Source of the DNA: Clostridiaceae bacterium
Lineage (GTDB): Bacteria; Bacillota; Clostridia; Lachnospirales; Lachnospiraceae
DNA length: 64,000 nucleotides
Direction of reading: 5' to 3'
NCBI GenBank assembly: GCA_910575585.1
Contig: CAJTGF010000008.1
Coordinates: 1-64,000 of the forward strand
The notes under the pieces: model-generated
Told to the model about the DNA's origin: nothing
Database searches by the model: none
Seen by the model: only the letters and a program-made list of their open reading frames with translations
Made by a program: the position numbers and the translations under genes
Shown here: piece after piece, positions 42,601-50,885 of the stretch
How the letters are laid out: each line of letters opens with the position of its first letter
Numbering within the stretch: position 1 is the first letter of the stretch

Positions 42601-45600
42601 AGATCCATAAGGTGGAAAAGGGGCAGGACAGCCTGACTTACCGGGTGGAGGGAACGGAGGAGCAGTTAAAGGCCAGGGGAGATGTAGTGATACAGTACCG
42701 GCCCAACGGGGAGTTTGCCGGGTTTGGGTTTGTGACGAAACGTCTGGAGCAAAAGGAAAATCCCTATGTGGCCAATGCCACTCTTACCTTATATGAAGGG
42801 CTGGAAGTGAAACGGACCGGGGAGCATGAGTATGAGGGTGTGAAAGTTACCCGGAACCTGTTTGATTCGGTGACGGACATCACGGCCTATGAGACCGGGG
42901 TGGACGTGGACATCCGAAAGACCAGCACGGATAGGAATAAGCGGGAGGAATGGGACGTTACCCAGGAGAAGAACCCGCCGGTGAAGCTGTGGCGGTTTGA
43001 TCTGGATTATGACCCCACGGAGCTGGATGCGGAGACCGGGATTTTGTATGGCCTGGACGACTGGGGGAACCGGCTGTGCATGGTGGATTCAGAGACAGGC
43101 ATGGCTTATGTGACGGACGGTAATGGGGCCGTGATTGTGTGGCCTTTGGATGAAAACGGGGATAAGGTGATTTCCCAGTCTGTGGAGGTGTTTACGGATG
43201 AGAACGGGAAGCAGACGATCAATACGGACTTAAAGCCGGTGGTGGATGAGAACGGGCTGCCGGTTTATTATCAGGACGGCGGCGTCATTTGGCTGGAAAA
43301 TGAGTGGGTGACGCTGGAGGCAGGGGCTTATGAGATTGCCAGGGTGAAGCAGGGGGCCTATATCCTGGAGGAGACGGCGGCTCCTTTGGCAGACGGGTAT
43401 GTCCAGTCTGTGGCAATGGGGCTGATTGTGAGAGATACCGGAGATTTACAGTCTTTTACCATGGAGGATGATTACACGAAACTGGAAGTGTCCAAGCTGG
43501 ACATGACTTCTAAGGAGGAGATTGCCGGGGCTGTGCTGACGCTTTATGAGGCGTACCGGGTGTATGATGATTCGGACAGAGGGTGGCATTTGGAGATTCT
43601 GCGGGATATGGACGGAGCGGAGATTGTGGCGGAGACCTGGGTTTCTAAGGGCGGGAAGCCTCACTGGATTGACCACATCATGCCGGGGGATTATATCTTG
43701 CGGGAGACCAGGGTTCCCACGGAGGCCGGATATGTGACTTCGGAGGATGTGGAAGTGACCATTCTGGAAACAGGGGAGGTCCAGGGGTTTGTCATGGAGG
43801 ACGACCACACGGCGGTGGAGGTGCTGAAAGTAGACGCCGTTACGGGGAAGGCCATGGACAATGACCACAGGGCGGAGCTGGCCCTTTATCCGGCCTTGTT
43901 AAATGAGACAGGGGAGCCATTGTATGATGAGACAGGGAAGATTCAGTATGATAAGGAAAAGCCTGTTTTTAAGTGGCAGACGGATGATGGCAGCGAGGTG
44001 CGGAAAACGGCTCATCCGGTTACGGTTCCGGGAGGGCACAGTTATACGGCTTATGATTATGAGGTAAAGCAGATTCCAGGGACCAAGCAGGCGGTGTGCT
44101 ATGTGACGGGGACAGGGGCTCTGCGATTTGAGTATCTGCCGGTGGGGAAATATGTGCTGGTGGAGGAGAAGGCGCCTGTGGGATATCTCCTGGCGGACCC
44201 GGTGTATGTTCCGGTTCTGGATGTGGGCTCTAAGGAGCGGGTGCAATCTTTTACCATGGAGGATAAGCCCATTCGGGTACTGCTTTCCAAGGTCAATGAG
44301 GCAGGCGGAAAGGAACTGGCAGGAGCCACGGTGTCGGTGTACCGGGCAAAGGAGGACGGCGGCATTCCGAAAGAGCAGATGAAGGATGAAGCCGGGAATC
44401 TTCTGTTTGTGACGGATACGGAGGGGAACCTGTTGAGGGACCATGAGGGGGAACTGATTCCGGCTGTGGAGTATGATGAGGCTTATCTGGTTGACCGGTG
44501 GATTTCCGGGTCTGACGGAAGATACACGAAAAAGGATCTGGAAGCGGGACGGATTCCAGAAGGGTATGAGGCTGGGGATTTGAGGCCCCATGAGCTTCCG
44601 AATCCGGTGGCTGGTTCTTATTATTTTGTGGAGGAGCAGACGCCGTTTGGGTATGTGCGTGCCCTGGAGCTTCCTTTTTCCATTGTGGATACCATGGAGG
44701 TGCAGCGGTTTGAACTGGTGGATGAGCTGGTGATGGGCCGGATTGAGATTGTAAAGGCGGATGAAAAGAGGCCGGAAGAGAAGCTGGAAGGAGCCAGGTT
44801 TAAGTTTACCAATCTGGATACCAATGTGTCGGTGATCTTAATCACGGATGGAGAGGGCCGGGCGGTCAGCAGTGAGGTTCCTGTGGGGGCTGTTGGAGAG
44901 GACGGGACTGTGAGCCTGTACCGTTTCAGCGTCCAGGAGGTCAAGGCGCCGGAGGGATATCTGCTGGATACAAGGGTGCATACCTTCCGGTTTAATGTGA
45001 ATACGGATCGGTATCACAGGCTGACGTATTTGTATGAGGCATTGGACGCTCCCAGCAGGGTGATTGTTTCTAAGAAGGCGCTGACCACAAAGGAGGAATT
45101 GCCTGGGGCCAGCCTGGAAGTGCGGAGCGTGACGGAAACTTCCGGGGAGAACGGGGAGCCTGTAAAGGTTGAGGGAGACGTGGTGGAAGCCTGGGTTTCC
45201 ACGGATACGCCTCATGAGATGGAATACCTGACGCCTGGGGAGTATGTGCTGATTGAGACTAGGGCGCCGGAAGGGTATCTGGTGGCGGAGAAGGTGTATT
45301 TTACGGTGAAAGAGAACATGACCGTGGAGGAGATTCCGCTGGTGGAAATGTTTGATGACGACACGAAGACGGAGATTGTGAAGGCGGATTCGGAGACGAA
45401 GGAGCCTTTGGCGGGAGCGAAGTTGCAGTTGATTTCTGTAGTGGACGGTAAGGTGATCCGGGAGTGGGTGACGGATGAGACGGGAACCATGGAATTTCTG
45501 GGGCTTCCTGCCGGGGATTATCTGGTGAAGGAACTGGAAGCGCCGGAGGGGTATCAGCTGCCTAAGGAGCCGTTTCAGCTGACTGTTGTTAAGGATTACA

Positions 45601-48600
45601 AGGTTCAGACCTTTACCCTGGAGAACAAGAAGATTGAAGTGTCGGTGGAGAAGCGGGACATGGAGACCAGGGAGTTTGTGGCAGGGGCGGTTCTGGAGCT
45701 TTGGAATGAGCAGGGTGAGAAGGCTGCAAGCTGGACTACAGGGGAGAAACCGGAGAAGATCTTGGGGCTGACGCCTGGGAAGTATGTGCTGAAAGAGGTG
45801 AAGGCGCCGGAAGGGTATCTGCTTCTTTCTGTACACCAGGAGATTGTGGTGACTAATGCTTCGGGGATTCAGACATTTGTTGTTTTGAACCAGAAACTGG
45901 AAGTGGATGTTGTTAAGAAGGATAAGGAGAGCGGAAAGCCTCTTACGGGTGCTGTCATGAGGCTGGTGAGAAATTCGGACCAGGCGGTGATCCGGGAATG
46001 GGTCAGCGGCCAGGCGCCGGAGGTGTTTCAGGGGTTAAAGCCTGGAAGTTATACCCTGGAGGAGAGGAAAGCGCCGGATGGGTACGCTGTTGCAAAGAGC
46101 CTGACCTTTGAGGTGACACAAACGGAGGGGAAGAAAGAGGTGGTTATGGAAGATGAGAGGATTACGGTGGATTTCCGGAAGACGGACGGAGTGAGCGGGG
46201 AGCCCTTAGAAGGCGTCGTACTGCAGCTGGTTGAGAAGGCCGGGACCAGGGATGAGACGGTGATCCGGGAGTGGGTTTCCGGGAAGGAGCCGGAGCGGTT
46301 TGTGGGAATCCATGCAGGGACTTACGTGATCCGGGAGAAGAAAGCGCCGGCCGGATTTGCGCCTATGAAGGATATGGTAGTGGAGATCCGGGGAGATGTG
46401 GCCATGCAGACGGTTGTGATTCGGAACCAGCCGATTCAGGCGGAGATCGGGAAGTCGGACGGTGATACTGGAAAGCTGTTAGGTGGGGCAACCCTGCAGC
46501 TGGTGCGTAACCGGGACGGAAAGGTGATCCGGGAGTGGGTGTCTAAGGAAGGCCAGGCGGAATCGTTTAAGGGCCTGGAGAGCGGGCGGTATACGGTGAG
46601 AGAACTGAAAGCACCTTCTGGATATCAGAAAATGGAGCCTCAGGAGATTGAGGTGAGGGAAACGGAAGGGGTTCAGGAGTTTGTGGTGAAGAACTATAAG
46701 ATCCGTCATTCCGGCGGCGGAGGCGGCGACAGGCCGAAGCCGGAGGGAGAGTATATGGAACTGTATAAGGTGGACGGGGCTACGGGTGAGAGATTAGCGG
46801 GGGCCACAATTACGGTCTATAAGCCGGATGGCAGCGTGTATTTTGAGGGCGTGACAGGCAGGGACGGAACGGTGCGGTTTAAGAAGCCGGGAAGCGGGAG
46901 TTATGTTTTTCAGGAGACAAAGGCGCCGGAGGGGTATTACCTCAACAGGAATGTGTACCAGTTTGTTGTGGGCACTGACGGGAAGACAGCCGGGGAGGAT
47001 ACGGTCCCTGATTATAAGAAAACCACGGTGATCATTTCCAAGGAGGATGTGACCACATCGGAGGAACTGCCGGGAGCGGAGATTGTGATCACGGATAAGG
47101 ATGGGAATGAGGTCTTTAAGGGAACCAGTGATGAGAGCGGGAAGGTGTATTTTGAGGTTCCGGCTCCTGGGGAGTATCATTTTAGAGAGACTGTGGCTCC
47201 TGCGGGGTATGAGGTTAATGAGACGGTATTTTCCTTTACCGTGTTTGAGGACGGGAGTATCCTTGGGGACTGCACCATTACGGACCGGAAGCATTATGGG
47301 AGGATTACAGCTTCCTATGAGACAGAGCGGAAGGGAGACGGCGATGTGACCGTGGGAGAGCTTCTGCATGCGCCGAAGACCGGGGATACCAGCGGGCTTG
47401 CAGGGCTGTTTGCGGTGTGGCTGGCTTCTGTGGCAGGGCTGGCTGGAATGGTCTTTTGGAGAAGGAAAAGGAAGAAAGGGGATGATGGGACGCCGCCGGG
47501 AGGCGGCGGAGCGTCCGGCAGTGTGGGCCGGAGGTGGAAAGAGAAGGGAAAGAACCGGGGAAAGGCTGGCTGGAAATATGGAAACAGGGCCGGGGAGAAA
47601 AGCGGGAATAAGCCGTGTCTGTCCGGTGAGGCTGTCAGGGAAGGAATGAGAAATGTGGGGAAGCCAGGGGAATTGGCAAGGCGTTCTGGTGCATGTTTCC
47701 TGGCGGTACTCCTGGCGGCAGGCGCTCCGGCTTTTACGGTTCTGGCAGCGCCCGATGGAGAGGTTTTGGAGAATCTGTATGAGGAACACCAGTATGTTAC
47801 GGAGAATCCGGATTCCGATGAAGCCCAGAAGCTGTTTGAGAAGGAGATTGAGAGGGACGGCAGGACTTACCGTCTCTCTGAGATCCGCACGGAGGTGGTG
47901 AAGGAAGGACAGGACGGGGGCGGCGGGGAGACGCTGGAACTTACCAGCAGCCCGTTTTTGAAGGAACTGGCGGAGAAATACAAGCCGGAGGAGACGTATG
48001 AGAAGGACGGGGCTGTCTACCGCCTGTTTGGAAGCCAGCTGGAGGAAATGGCGATTCCGGCCCATGAGGTTTCTGTATCAGAGGAAGTGGTATATGAGGC
48101 GGTGGAGGCATTGGACAGGATTCCTTCCAGGATTCCCGTGTCGGTAGTGGATGAGGCCACAGGGCAGGAAATGGAAGTGACGGCAGTGGCTGACCGGCAG
48201 GAATCGGGAGAGGAGCGCTGGGAGGATACGTTTTCCTTTCCGGTTACATTTCATGAGTATGGCCTGGAGGGGTACTGGCTTGGGGACAAGGTGTTCACAC
48301 TGGATGGGGATGTTCCTGATTTTACGGGGTATGAGAAGGAGCTTTTGAGGCTGATCCAGGCTGAAGATAAGGATTATCAGGTGGAGTCGGTCTCCTGGGA
48401 CGGGGAGGCTTATGAGGACGCAGATGGAATCCGGTGCAGGAATGCAGTGGCAAAGGGGAGAAAGCTGGTGCGGGACTGTAGGGTGAGTTATGTGGGAAGT
48501 GCTGTGTTTCCGGAGGAAATGGGAGTACGGTATGTGTCTGCTTATGTGAAGGAGGGAGGAAATGGGACTGGAACGGTTCAGTATACCATGAAGGCGGTTG

Positions 48601-48731
48601 GCGTGTATGTGCCGAAAAAGGGGAATGGCGCAGTGCTGGCGGCGGTGATCGGGGTTACCAGTGTGGGTGCCGGGGCTGGTGTAGCCGGATATGCCCATTA
48701 CAGGAAAAAGAGGCGGATCGGTGCTGCCTGA
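36675..48731 (+). CDS. Giant thioester/CnaB adhesin with internal sortase signal, fused to a second secreted protein
   Basis: About 4,018 residues. The signal peptide (~10-45) is followed by a thioester-type domain with Cys95 in GYCLEP and Gln163 in GQCATWAI, the residues expected to form the bond. A Glu/Ser/Pro-rich spacer spans ~590-800. About 14 CnaB/SpaA domains lie between nt ~39320 and ~47300, each beginning with a Lys strand (such as TEIVKADSETKEPLAGAKL) and ending in an E-box (LKEVKAPEGYLL and variants) that permits isopeptide bonds. The sorting signal APKTGD (3566-3571), TM helix and RRKRKK are followed, without a stop, by a second signal sequence (~3662-3692), a ~290-residue exported domain and a final TM helix (~3985-4008). 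The start was chosen with GAGGG upstream; ATG 36663 is also possible. Confidence 0.88.
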   Translation: MTRLNHLYQRLKRGIAFLLAVILTVQPFFSLDIGSISAFGAETQGRSSSFAYYDSSNLLKPGASFPFYGKDHNRVGLWPYGLTNVEGNKSAPGYCLEPNKSMRTGTGGTLVTYDLDLDGDNLPLGLTREEAEILWYALSSSGNFEGYQSNVGKVGQGHYILGQCATWAIMSGNWAGLDDFRNQMEVLMANLKSPVLAAQTRGALEQFFNQTNGAVEEGAVPSFASKYKSTAPVHEMAQSDDGTYAISLKYGEGFDWRQSTLVYDLPEGWSMKKEEDGVTFLCTTGNPDIGLVKGHFEEGSGGAKYWVKPNTFKIWYPDGWTEGSAVEGKQAMITMAGEQQTWEVWLSFGKGDTHTETGDGSYEIFYTQYLHEETFKRDYKIELEKRCDETGKTLADSTFEILEMFDFSQLEGTNLEAEQFHKHAATSEGGFETLSVCQSEITTDGNGHFEHGDQKTYEYSKTYCGGHPEPVIEPAEVSDEASEEDQAEADEKNEQLEEEAWAAWQECVDWCEQNCDFHSIDEGAARDDMEADRNQAWETFIHLKRVYTVREIQARKGYILHDLHNDDLPIEIVEFMSSQVKGDGEITGHYPGNKKGEAGRTGEDSTEPLETPKVNLSLKERKLVQAAMVRSEAESEKVGMESMDSDSARAVGKRKTADTEAESEGVQSDKTKAAAPESEEVNLSQESSRQEGSQEPYETEENGEAQKESQSSEGTPEKEELEKGEVDKTKLEEPEKVQEESKEESEPEIQPTEAAEESGQVPPEKPDRREDSQKGSLNEVEESEWEDDEEPDMELINDLALATDSNAGEWFGLATPSKGVPSLFAVNRPMGISDDEEDGDSSGGSWEWDGVQEESEVPPIDQSSYPSDYTGYFYVVKDHRTEGELHINKRDMELYEQEEEDSYGKSQADATLEGAVYGLYAAEDIIHPDGKTGKVFSAGELVSIAATDQNGDASFLVITEVSDTSKNVPNLYSGNVERNGNGWIGRPLLLGSYYVEEISRSEGYELSRTGKNLTESNRTGRPVVLAESGSAHTEGFFHRINEWEGNSYDFTVDYFNTKGFDVFLSGLPEGVTVYEVTEKEGIKTEQVATGSSRVEKRDFEGNIIYQTAKGGEYKLDGDGNKMVKRDSQGNIVYSDKPFMEMVTAVNRLNGYVSAIEREAPSDMALEESGAMNQDYILQEVSSALLSSGYKGGLTDGPWSLLKLSGQTNGERIEEILQDCASDSFWDAYEVDEIVQRSGSWYAKIRYGYKGIVNRNGIYDKGTGRLVVRREYENGYYYVVYEADQYERDGYRFTVEKKELDREALEAGEIHLKTVYSPIYETYGVGEFILDSQGQKVPVMETVPQYTTQETLTYEEILTPVKVSFDRDRKCSVVHVDTSGENFGTENSRKTFRVVVDGEISRYREAAVNVSTRKEALDEGSYVKYAVLLYPGQYQIYEDSDTRERPIIVLERVIKQAIKVTKDIALDSYEHNTYEIHRDPFTVLFGGYNGKQETKTLPGFYFKLYLRSDLERTGKLKEKEDGSYDYEGFFKENSAFASDLALEWDMEKYDVDGDMTTVHASRGGGSDDYWGQSRMLPYGVYVLVEQQPVQIPQKAYAIDSPREVEIPFIPQVDKDGTVHDKVPDPEYLYDSRLTPEQLMERYQIRFNEETHIIYAHNHDGDFQVFKYGLEPDRVRDCQNETVAKYYHYGSVSEDAGTKDGVYYETYYDRDGKITDYGVTLDGVETMSGKSTAVDRRFAKALIPWSVLDPRYGEVINDNGDVGNREPGYEGNGGFNFVSFSNTDFENELYSSRLRIEKLDSETGENILHDGALFKIYAAKRDVSGDGADGVTGSGDILFDGNGAPLYDEKEQIFMQDDTGAEVGIFKAYSTARDGEVTGPDGSVHTEKQTVGYLETYQPLGAGAYVLVEVEAPAGYVKSKPIAFTVYSDKVEYYEEGDKGNKVQAVKYQYMRPIGADGKTVAEDMHQIVVKDVPTKIEIHKVEKGQDSLTYRVEGTEEQLKARGDVVIQYRPNGEFAGFGFVTKRLEQKENPYVANATLTLYEGLEVKRTGEHEYEGVKVTRNLFDSVTDITAYETGVDVDIRKTSTDRNKREEWDVTQEKNPPVKLWRFDLDYDPTELDAETGILYGLDDWGNRLCMVDSETGMAYVTDGNGAVIVWPLDENGDKVISQSVEVFTDENGKQTINTDLKPVVDENGLPVYYQDGGVIWLENEWVTLEAGAYEIARVKQGAYILEETAAPLADGYVQSVAMGLIVRDTGDLQSFTMEDDYTKLEVSKLDMTSKEEIAGAVLTLYEAYRVYDDSDRGWHLEILRDMDGAEIVAETWVSKGGKPHWIDHIMPGDYILRETRVPTEAGYVTSEDVEVTILETGEVQGFVMEDDHTAVEVLKVDAVTGKAMDNDHRAELALYPALLNETGEPLYDETGKIQYDKEKPVFKWQTDDGSEVRKTAHPVTVPGGHSYTAYDYEVKQIPGTKQAVCYVTGTGALRFEYLPVGKYVLVEEKAPVGYLLADPVYVPVLDVGSKERVQSFTMEDKPIRVLLSKVNEAGGKELAGATVSVYRAKEDGGIPKEQMKDEAGNLLFVTDTEGNLLRDHEGELIPAVEYDEAYLVDRWISGSDGRYTKKDLEAGRIPEGYEAGDLRPHELPNPVAGSYYFVEEQTPFGYVRALELPFSIVDTMEVQRFELVDELVMGRIEIVKADEKRPEEKLEGARFKFTNLDTNVSVILITDGEGRAVSSEVPVGAVGEDGTVSLYRFSVQEVKAPEGYLLDTRVHTFRFNVNTDRYHRLTYLYEALDAPSRVIVSKKALTTKEELPGASLEVRSVTETSGENGEPVKVEGDVVEAWVSTDTPHEMEYLTPGEYVLIETRAPEGYLVAEKVYFTVKENMTVEEIPLVEMFDDDTKTEIVKADSETKEPLAGAKLQLISVVDGKVIREWVTDETGTMEFLGLPAGDYLVKELEAPEGYQLPKEPFQLTVVKDYKVQTFTLENKKIEVSVEKRDMETREFVAGAVLELWNEQGEKAASWTTGEKPEKILGLTPGKYVLKEVKAPEGYLLLSVHQEIVVTNASGIQTFVVLNQKLEVDVVKKDKESGKPLTGAVMRLVRNSDQAVIREWVSGQAPEVFQGLKPGSYTLEERKAPDGYAVAKSLTFEVTQTEGKKEVVMEDERITVDFRKTDGVSGEPLEGVVLQLVEKAGTRDETVIREWVSGKEPERFVGIHAGTYVIREKKAPAGFAPMKDMVVEIRGDVAMQTVVIRNQPIQAEIGKSDGDTGKLLGGATLQLVRNRDGKVIREWVSKEGQAESFKGLESGRYTVRELKAPSGYQKMEPQEIEVRETEGVQEFVVKNYKIRHSGGGGGDRPKPEGEYMELYKVDGATGERLAGATITVYKPDGSVYFEGVTGRDGTVRFKKPGSGSYVFQETKAPEGYYLNRNVYQFVVGTDGKTAGEDTVPDYKKTTVIISKEDVTTSEELPGAEIVITDKDGNEVFKGTSDESGKVYFEVPAPGEYHFRETVAPAGYEVNETVFSFTVFEDGSILGDCTITDRKHYGRITASYETERKGDGDVTVGELLHAPKTGDTSGLAGLFAVWLASVAGLAGMVFWRRKRKKGDDGTPPGGGGASGSVGRRWKEKGKNRGKAGWKYGNRAGEKSGNKPCLSGEAVREGMRNVGKPGELARRSGACFLAVLLAAGAPAFTVLAAPDGEVLENLYEEHQYVTENPDSDEAQKLFEKEIERDGRTYRLSEIRTEVVKEGQDGGGGETLELTSSPFLKELAEKYKPEETYEKDGAVYRLFGSQLEEMAIPAHEVSVSEEVVYEAVEALDRIPSRIPVSVVDEATGQEMEVTAVADRQESGEERWEDTFSFPVTFHEYGLEGYWLGDKVFTLDGDVPDFTGYEKELLRLIQAEDKDYQVESVSWDGEAYEDADGIRCRNAVAKGRKLVRDCRVSYVGSAVFPEEMGVRYVSAYVKEGGNGTGTVQYTMKAVGVYVPKKGNGAVLAAVIGVTSVGAGAGVAGYAHYRKKRRIGAA

Positions 48732-48816
48732 CAGGTGATTTGACATGAGGGAGGGAGCCAGGGAAAATAGGCTTTCTCCCTGTAAGGAAAGTTTAAAAAG
48801 TTTTTTGGAAATGCCC

Positions 48817-48846
48817 TTGAAATTTGAAACAGGAATTTTTTACAAT
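48817..48846 (+). promoter_or_regulatory. Promoter upstream of the DUF3268 gene
   Basis: TTGAAA (48817-48822), 18-nt spacer, TACAAT (48841-48846). Confidence 0.65.
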
Positions 48847-48874
48847 GGGATTAGAAAACTAAAAGGAGGCTGTT

Positions 48875-48955
48875 GTGGCGGGATTGGGTGGTATGGGAAG
48901 AGGCTGCCAGAGAGGTATGGCTATTTTTATAGAGGAAAGGGGTAGTGTGGAATGA
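48875..48955 (+). CDS. 26-residue ORF coupled to the DUF3268 gene
   Basis: GTG 48875 has AAAGGAGG 7 nt upstream. It encodes MAGLGGMGRGCQRGMAIF..., ending TGA that overlaps the next ATG (AATGA). The near-perfect ribosome site, placed just after a promoter, suggests a leader peptide or a device that couples translation. A 66-codon frame at 48745-48945 contains the promoter itself and is less likely. Confidence 0.5.
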   Translation: MAGLGGMGRGCQRGMAIFIEERGSVE

Positions 48956-49440
48956 AGAACAGGCGAAATCGTGAGAGGATTAGGGGATATAAGAGTGGAT
49001 ATGGGCGGAAGAAAGAGCCGAAAGGGGCCAGAGCTCCGGTTTGCCCTTATTGTGGCAGGGTGTCGGTATTGCGGTCAGCGGAGTATGTGTATGGGGAGAA
49101 TACCATTGTGGCGGGGAGCCTTTTGTATGTGTGCAGCGGCTATCCGGCCTGTGGGGCTTATGTGGGGGTCCATGAGGGGACGAAAAAGCCAAAGGGGACG
49201 CTGGCGGATTCGGAGCTTAGGAACAAGAGGATTCGCGCCCACAGGGCCATTGACCGGATTGTAACGGCAGGGTGTATGAGCAGGGATGGGGTGTATGTGT
49301 GGCTTTCGGGGCGGCTGAACCTTCCTTATGAGGAGACCCATATCGGGTATTTTTCGGATTATCTGTGTGAGGAGACGATCAGAGAGTGTGAGAAGGTGAT
49401 GGAGAACTGGAATGGGAACCGGAGAGGGAGGGCGGCGTGA
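48952..49440 (+). CDS. DUF3268-type zinc-finger protein
   Basis: A 162-residue basic protein with a four-Cys zinc site resembling topoisomerase-type fingers: CPYCGRVSVL, then YVCSGYPACGAYVGVHEGTKKPKGTLAD. The C-terminal part is helical (ELRNKRIRAHRAIDRIV...YFSDYLCEETIRECEKV). This domain family is common in phages and ICEs and is probably DNA-binding; its function is not established. It starts at ATG 48952, coupled to the small ORF before it. Confidence 0.8.
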   Translation: MKNRRNRERIRGYKSGYGRKKEPKGARAPVCPYCGRVSVLRSAEYVYGENTIVAGSLLYVCSGYPACGAYVGVHEGTKKPKGTLADSELRNKRIRAHRAIDRIVTAGCMSRDGVYVWLSGRLNLPYEETHIGYFSDYLCEETIRECEKVMENWNGNRRGRAA

Positions 49441-49550
49441 AAGGGGAATCGTGAGAGAATTTAAGGGGGTTGAGGATTTGCCGATGAATGGCTGTGGTGC
49501 GGTTATATGGTGGTGGCATTTTACATTTTGACAGGGGAGGAAGATAAGGA

Positions 49551-50060
49551 ATGAGGCTGGAACCGTCTGAGGAAATGATGTACAGGAGAATGGACTGGAA
49601 GGAGCGGCTGCTTCTTCTTTTTCCTTTATTGGGGATTTTGGCGTCTGTTGGGCTGTTGTTGATTGGGTCTGGGCGCTGGAGGATTTGGGGAGTGGCTGTT
49701 GTGGGGATAGCTGCTGGCGCTATGGCAGTGGTCTGGGTGGTGTATCGGGAGATTCAGAGGCGGATTATGCCGCTTGTGAACTGTTTTTTGGAGGTTCAGA
49801 GTGACTGTTTTGTGGCGGTGCAGCCGTTTCGGGATGGGGAGTATGAGTCCTGCAGGATTTATTTTGAGGAGATTGAGGGGCTGATTGAGGGGAAGCGGGG
49901 GAAGGGATTTTATGTGCGGGTTTCTGGGGAGGGGAGGAGTGTGGTGCAGAGGAAGGAGCGGGGGAGAGTGATGTTTGTTAGTTCGGAGGGGTATGATGGG
50001 GAGAAGTTTGGGGTGATGTATGAGAAGGTAAAGGCAAAGAGGACCGGAAATAATAACTAA
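49551..50060 (+). CDS. Small membrane protein, hypothetical
   Basis: 169 residues. Two adjacent TM helices (LLLLFPLLGILASVGLLLIG and WGVAVVGIAAGAMAVVWVVY) form an N-terminal hairpin, followed by a ~90-residue cytoplasmic domain. It starts at ATG 49551 after GGGGAGGAAG. The last codons (YEKVKAK) are duplicated in DNA 1,560 bp downstream, at the far side of an AT-rich insertion, so the native C-terminus may have been altered. No family recognised. Confidence 0.7.
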   Translation: MRLEPSEEMMYRRMDWKERLLLLFPLLGILASVGLLLIGSGRWRIWGVAVVGIAAGAMAVVWVVYREIQRRIMPLVNCFLEVQSDCFVAVQPFRDGEYESCRIYFEEIEGLIEGKRGKGFYVRVSGEGRSVVQRKERGRVMFVSSEGYDGEKFGVMYEKVKAKRTGNNN

Positions 50061-50592
50061 TATAGGGGAAAACTTTGCAGTAGAATTTAGAAATAGTTAC
50101 AATATCAATAAATTATTATTAAATTATTTTATAAGTATATTGTATAAGAGTATTTTTTTTAGTATACTTAAATTAAGATAATGATTTGAACATTTTAGAA
50201 TAAAATCAAATAGAGAGAATTTAACGGCAATGATTTATGGTGGGAATGTTTATAAAAAGTTTTGATAGTAGGAAAGAAAAATATATATTCTTGTATAAAT
50301 AGTTGGTTTATTTGACTAAAATACATATTTTGTTAGACAATATAAATAAACAATAGAATTATATTGAGAAGATGAATATACATAAAAGAATATTTAAAGT
50401 AGTAACAATATTATTTTTCCATACATGATAATAGGAAATAAAATTGATTTAAGTAAATCTTAAAAGATAACTCTTATTTAAGTAGTCTAGTTATGACAAA
50501 TATTTTGAAATACGATCACTGGATTTGTGTTTGTTAACTCTAAAATGAAAGGAATATAGTATTGATGGATTTATAAATACTATAAGATTAAT
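50061..50592. other. 532-bp AT-rich stretch without a gene
   Basis: It is very AT-rich and has stops in all frames. No repeat unit, RNA or terminator was recognised. TTGACT near 50310 and TTGTTAGACAATATAAAT near 50329-50346 could belong to the promoter of the anchored protein at 50593. Confidence 0.5.
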
Positions 50593-50877
50593 ATGAAGAC
50601 AACTACGAAAAATACTATTATTGCAGGTCTTTTTTCATTAATTGGTGGATTAATTAGTGGAAGTGTAATTACGTCTGCTTTTTATGTGAGAAATACACAA
50701 AAGCAGGATTATAATTCTGATGTTTCCAATCAGACTAATATTGAAATTAATAATGGAGACTATTTGAGTTTAAAGGAGCAATATAATGCTTTGTCAAAAG
50801 ACTATACAGCTTTAGCAGAACAATATAATGATTTAATTAAAAAAAATGAACAATTGATAAGCGCAAATAATCTTTAG
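50593..50877 (+). CDS. N-terminal part of an anchored coiled-coil protein (frame-broken)
   Basis: 94 residues: an N-terminal TM anchor (IIAGLFSLIGGLISGSVITSAF), then a polar stretch and a heptad-like coiled coil (YLSLKEQYNALSKDYTALAEQYNDLIKKNEQL). The frame ends at TAG 50877. If the CTTTAG at the stop had one more T, the frame would run into the next ORF (…NLLDSKLINVDLIS…), so the two probably form one gene broken by a frameshift. It lies in the AT-rich insertion. Confidence 0.55.
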   Translation: MKTTTKNTIIAGLFSLIGGLISGSVITSAFYVRNTQKQDYNSDVSNQTNIEINNGDYLSLKEQYNALSKDYTALAEQYNDLIKKNEQLISANNL

Positions 50878-50885
50878 ATAGTAAA

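Noticed and set aside
40806-42608. A 600-codon open frame on the minus strand inside the giant adhesin
   Set aside because: No ribosome site or family resemblance. The plus-strand frame has clear thioester/CnaB features throughout; strong codon bias in repeated GA-rich sequence creates long antisense frames here.
46794-48065. A 423-codon minus-strand frame across the adhesin 3' end
   Set aside because: Low-complexity Arg/His/Leu/Pro-rich translation, no start signal, fully antisense to well-supported repeats.
48745-48945. 66-codon plus-strand frame after the adhesin
   Set aside because: It contains the promoter at 48817-48846 and lacks a ribosome site; the 26-codon GTG frame is better supported.
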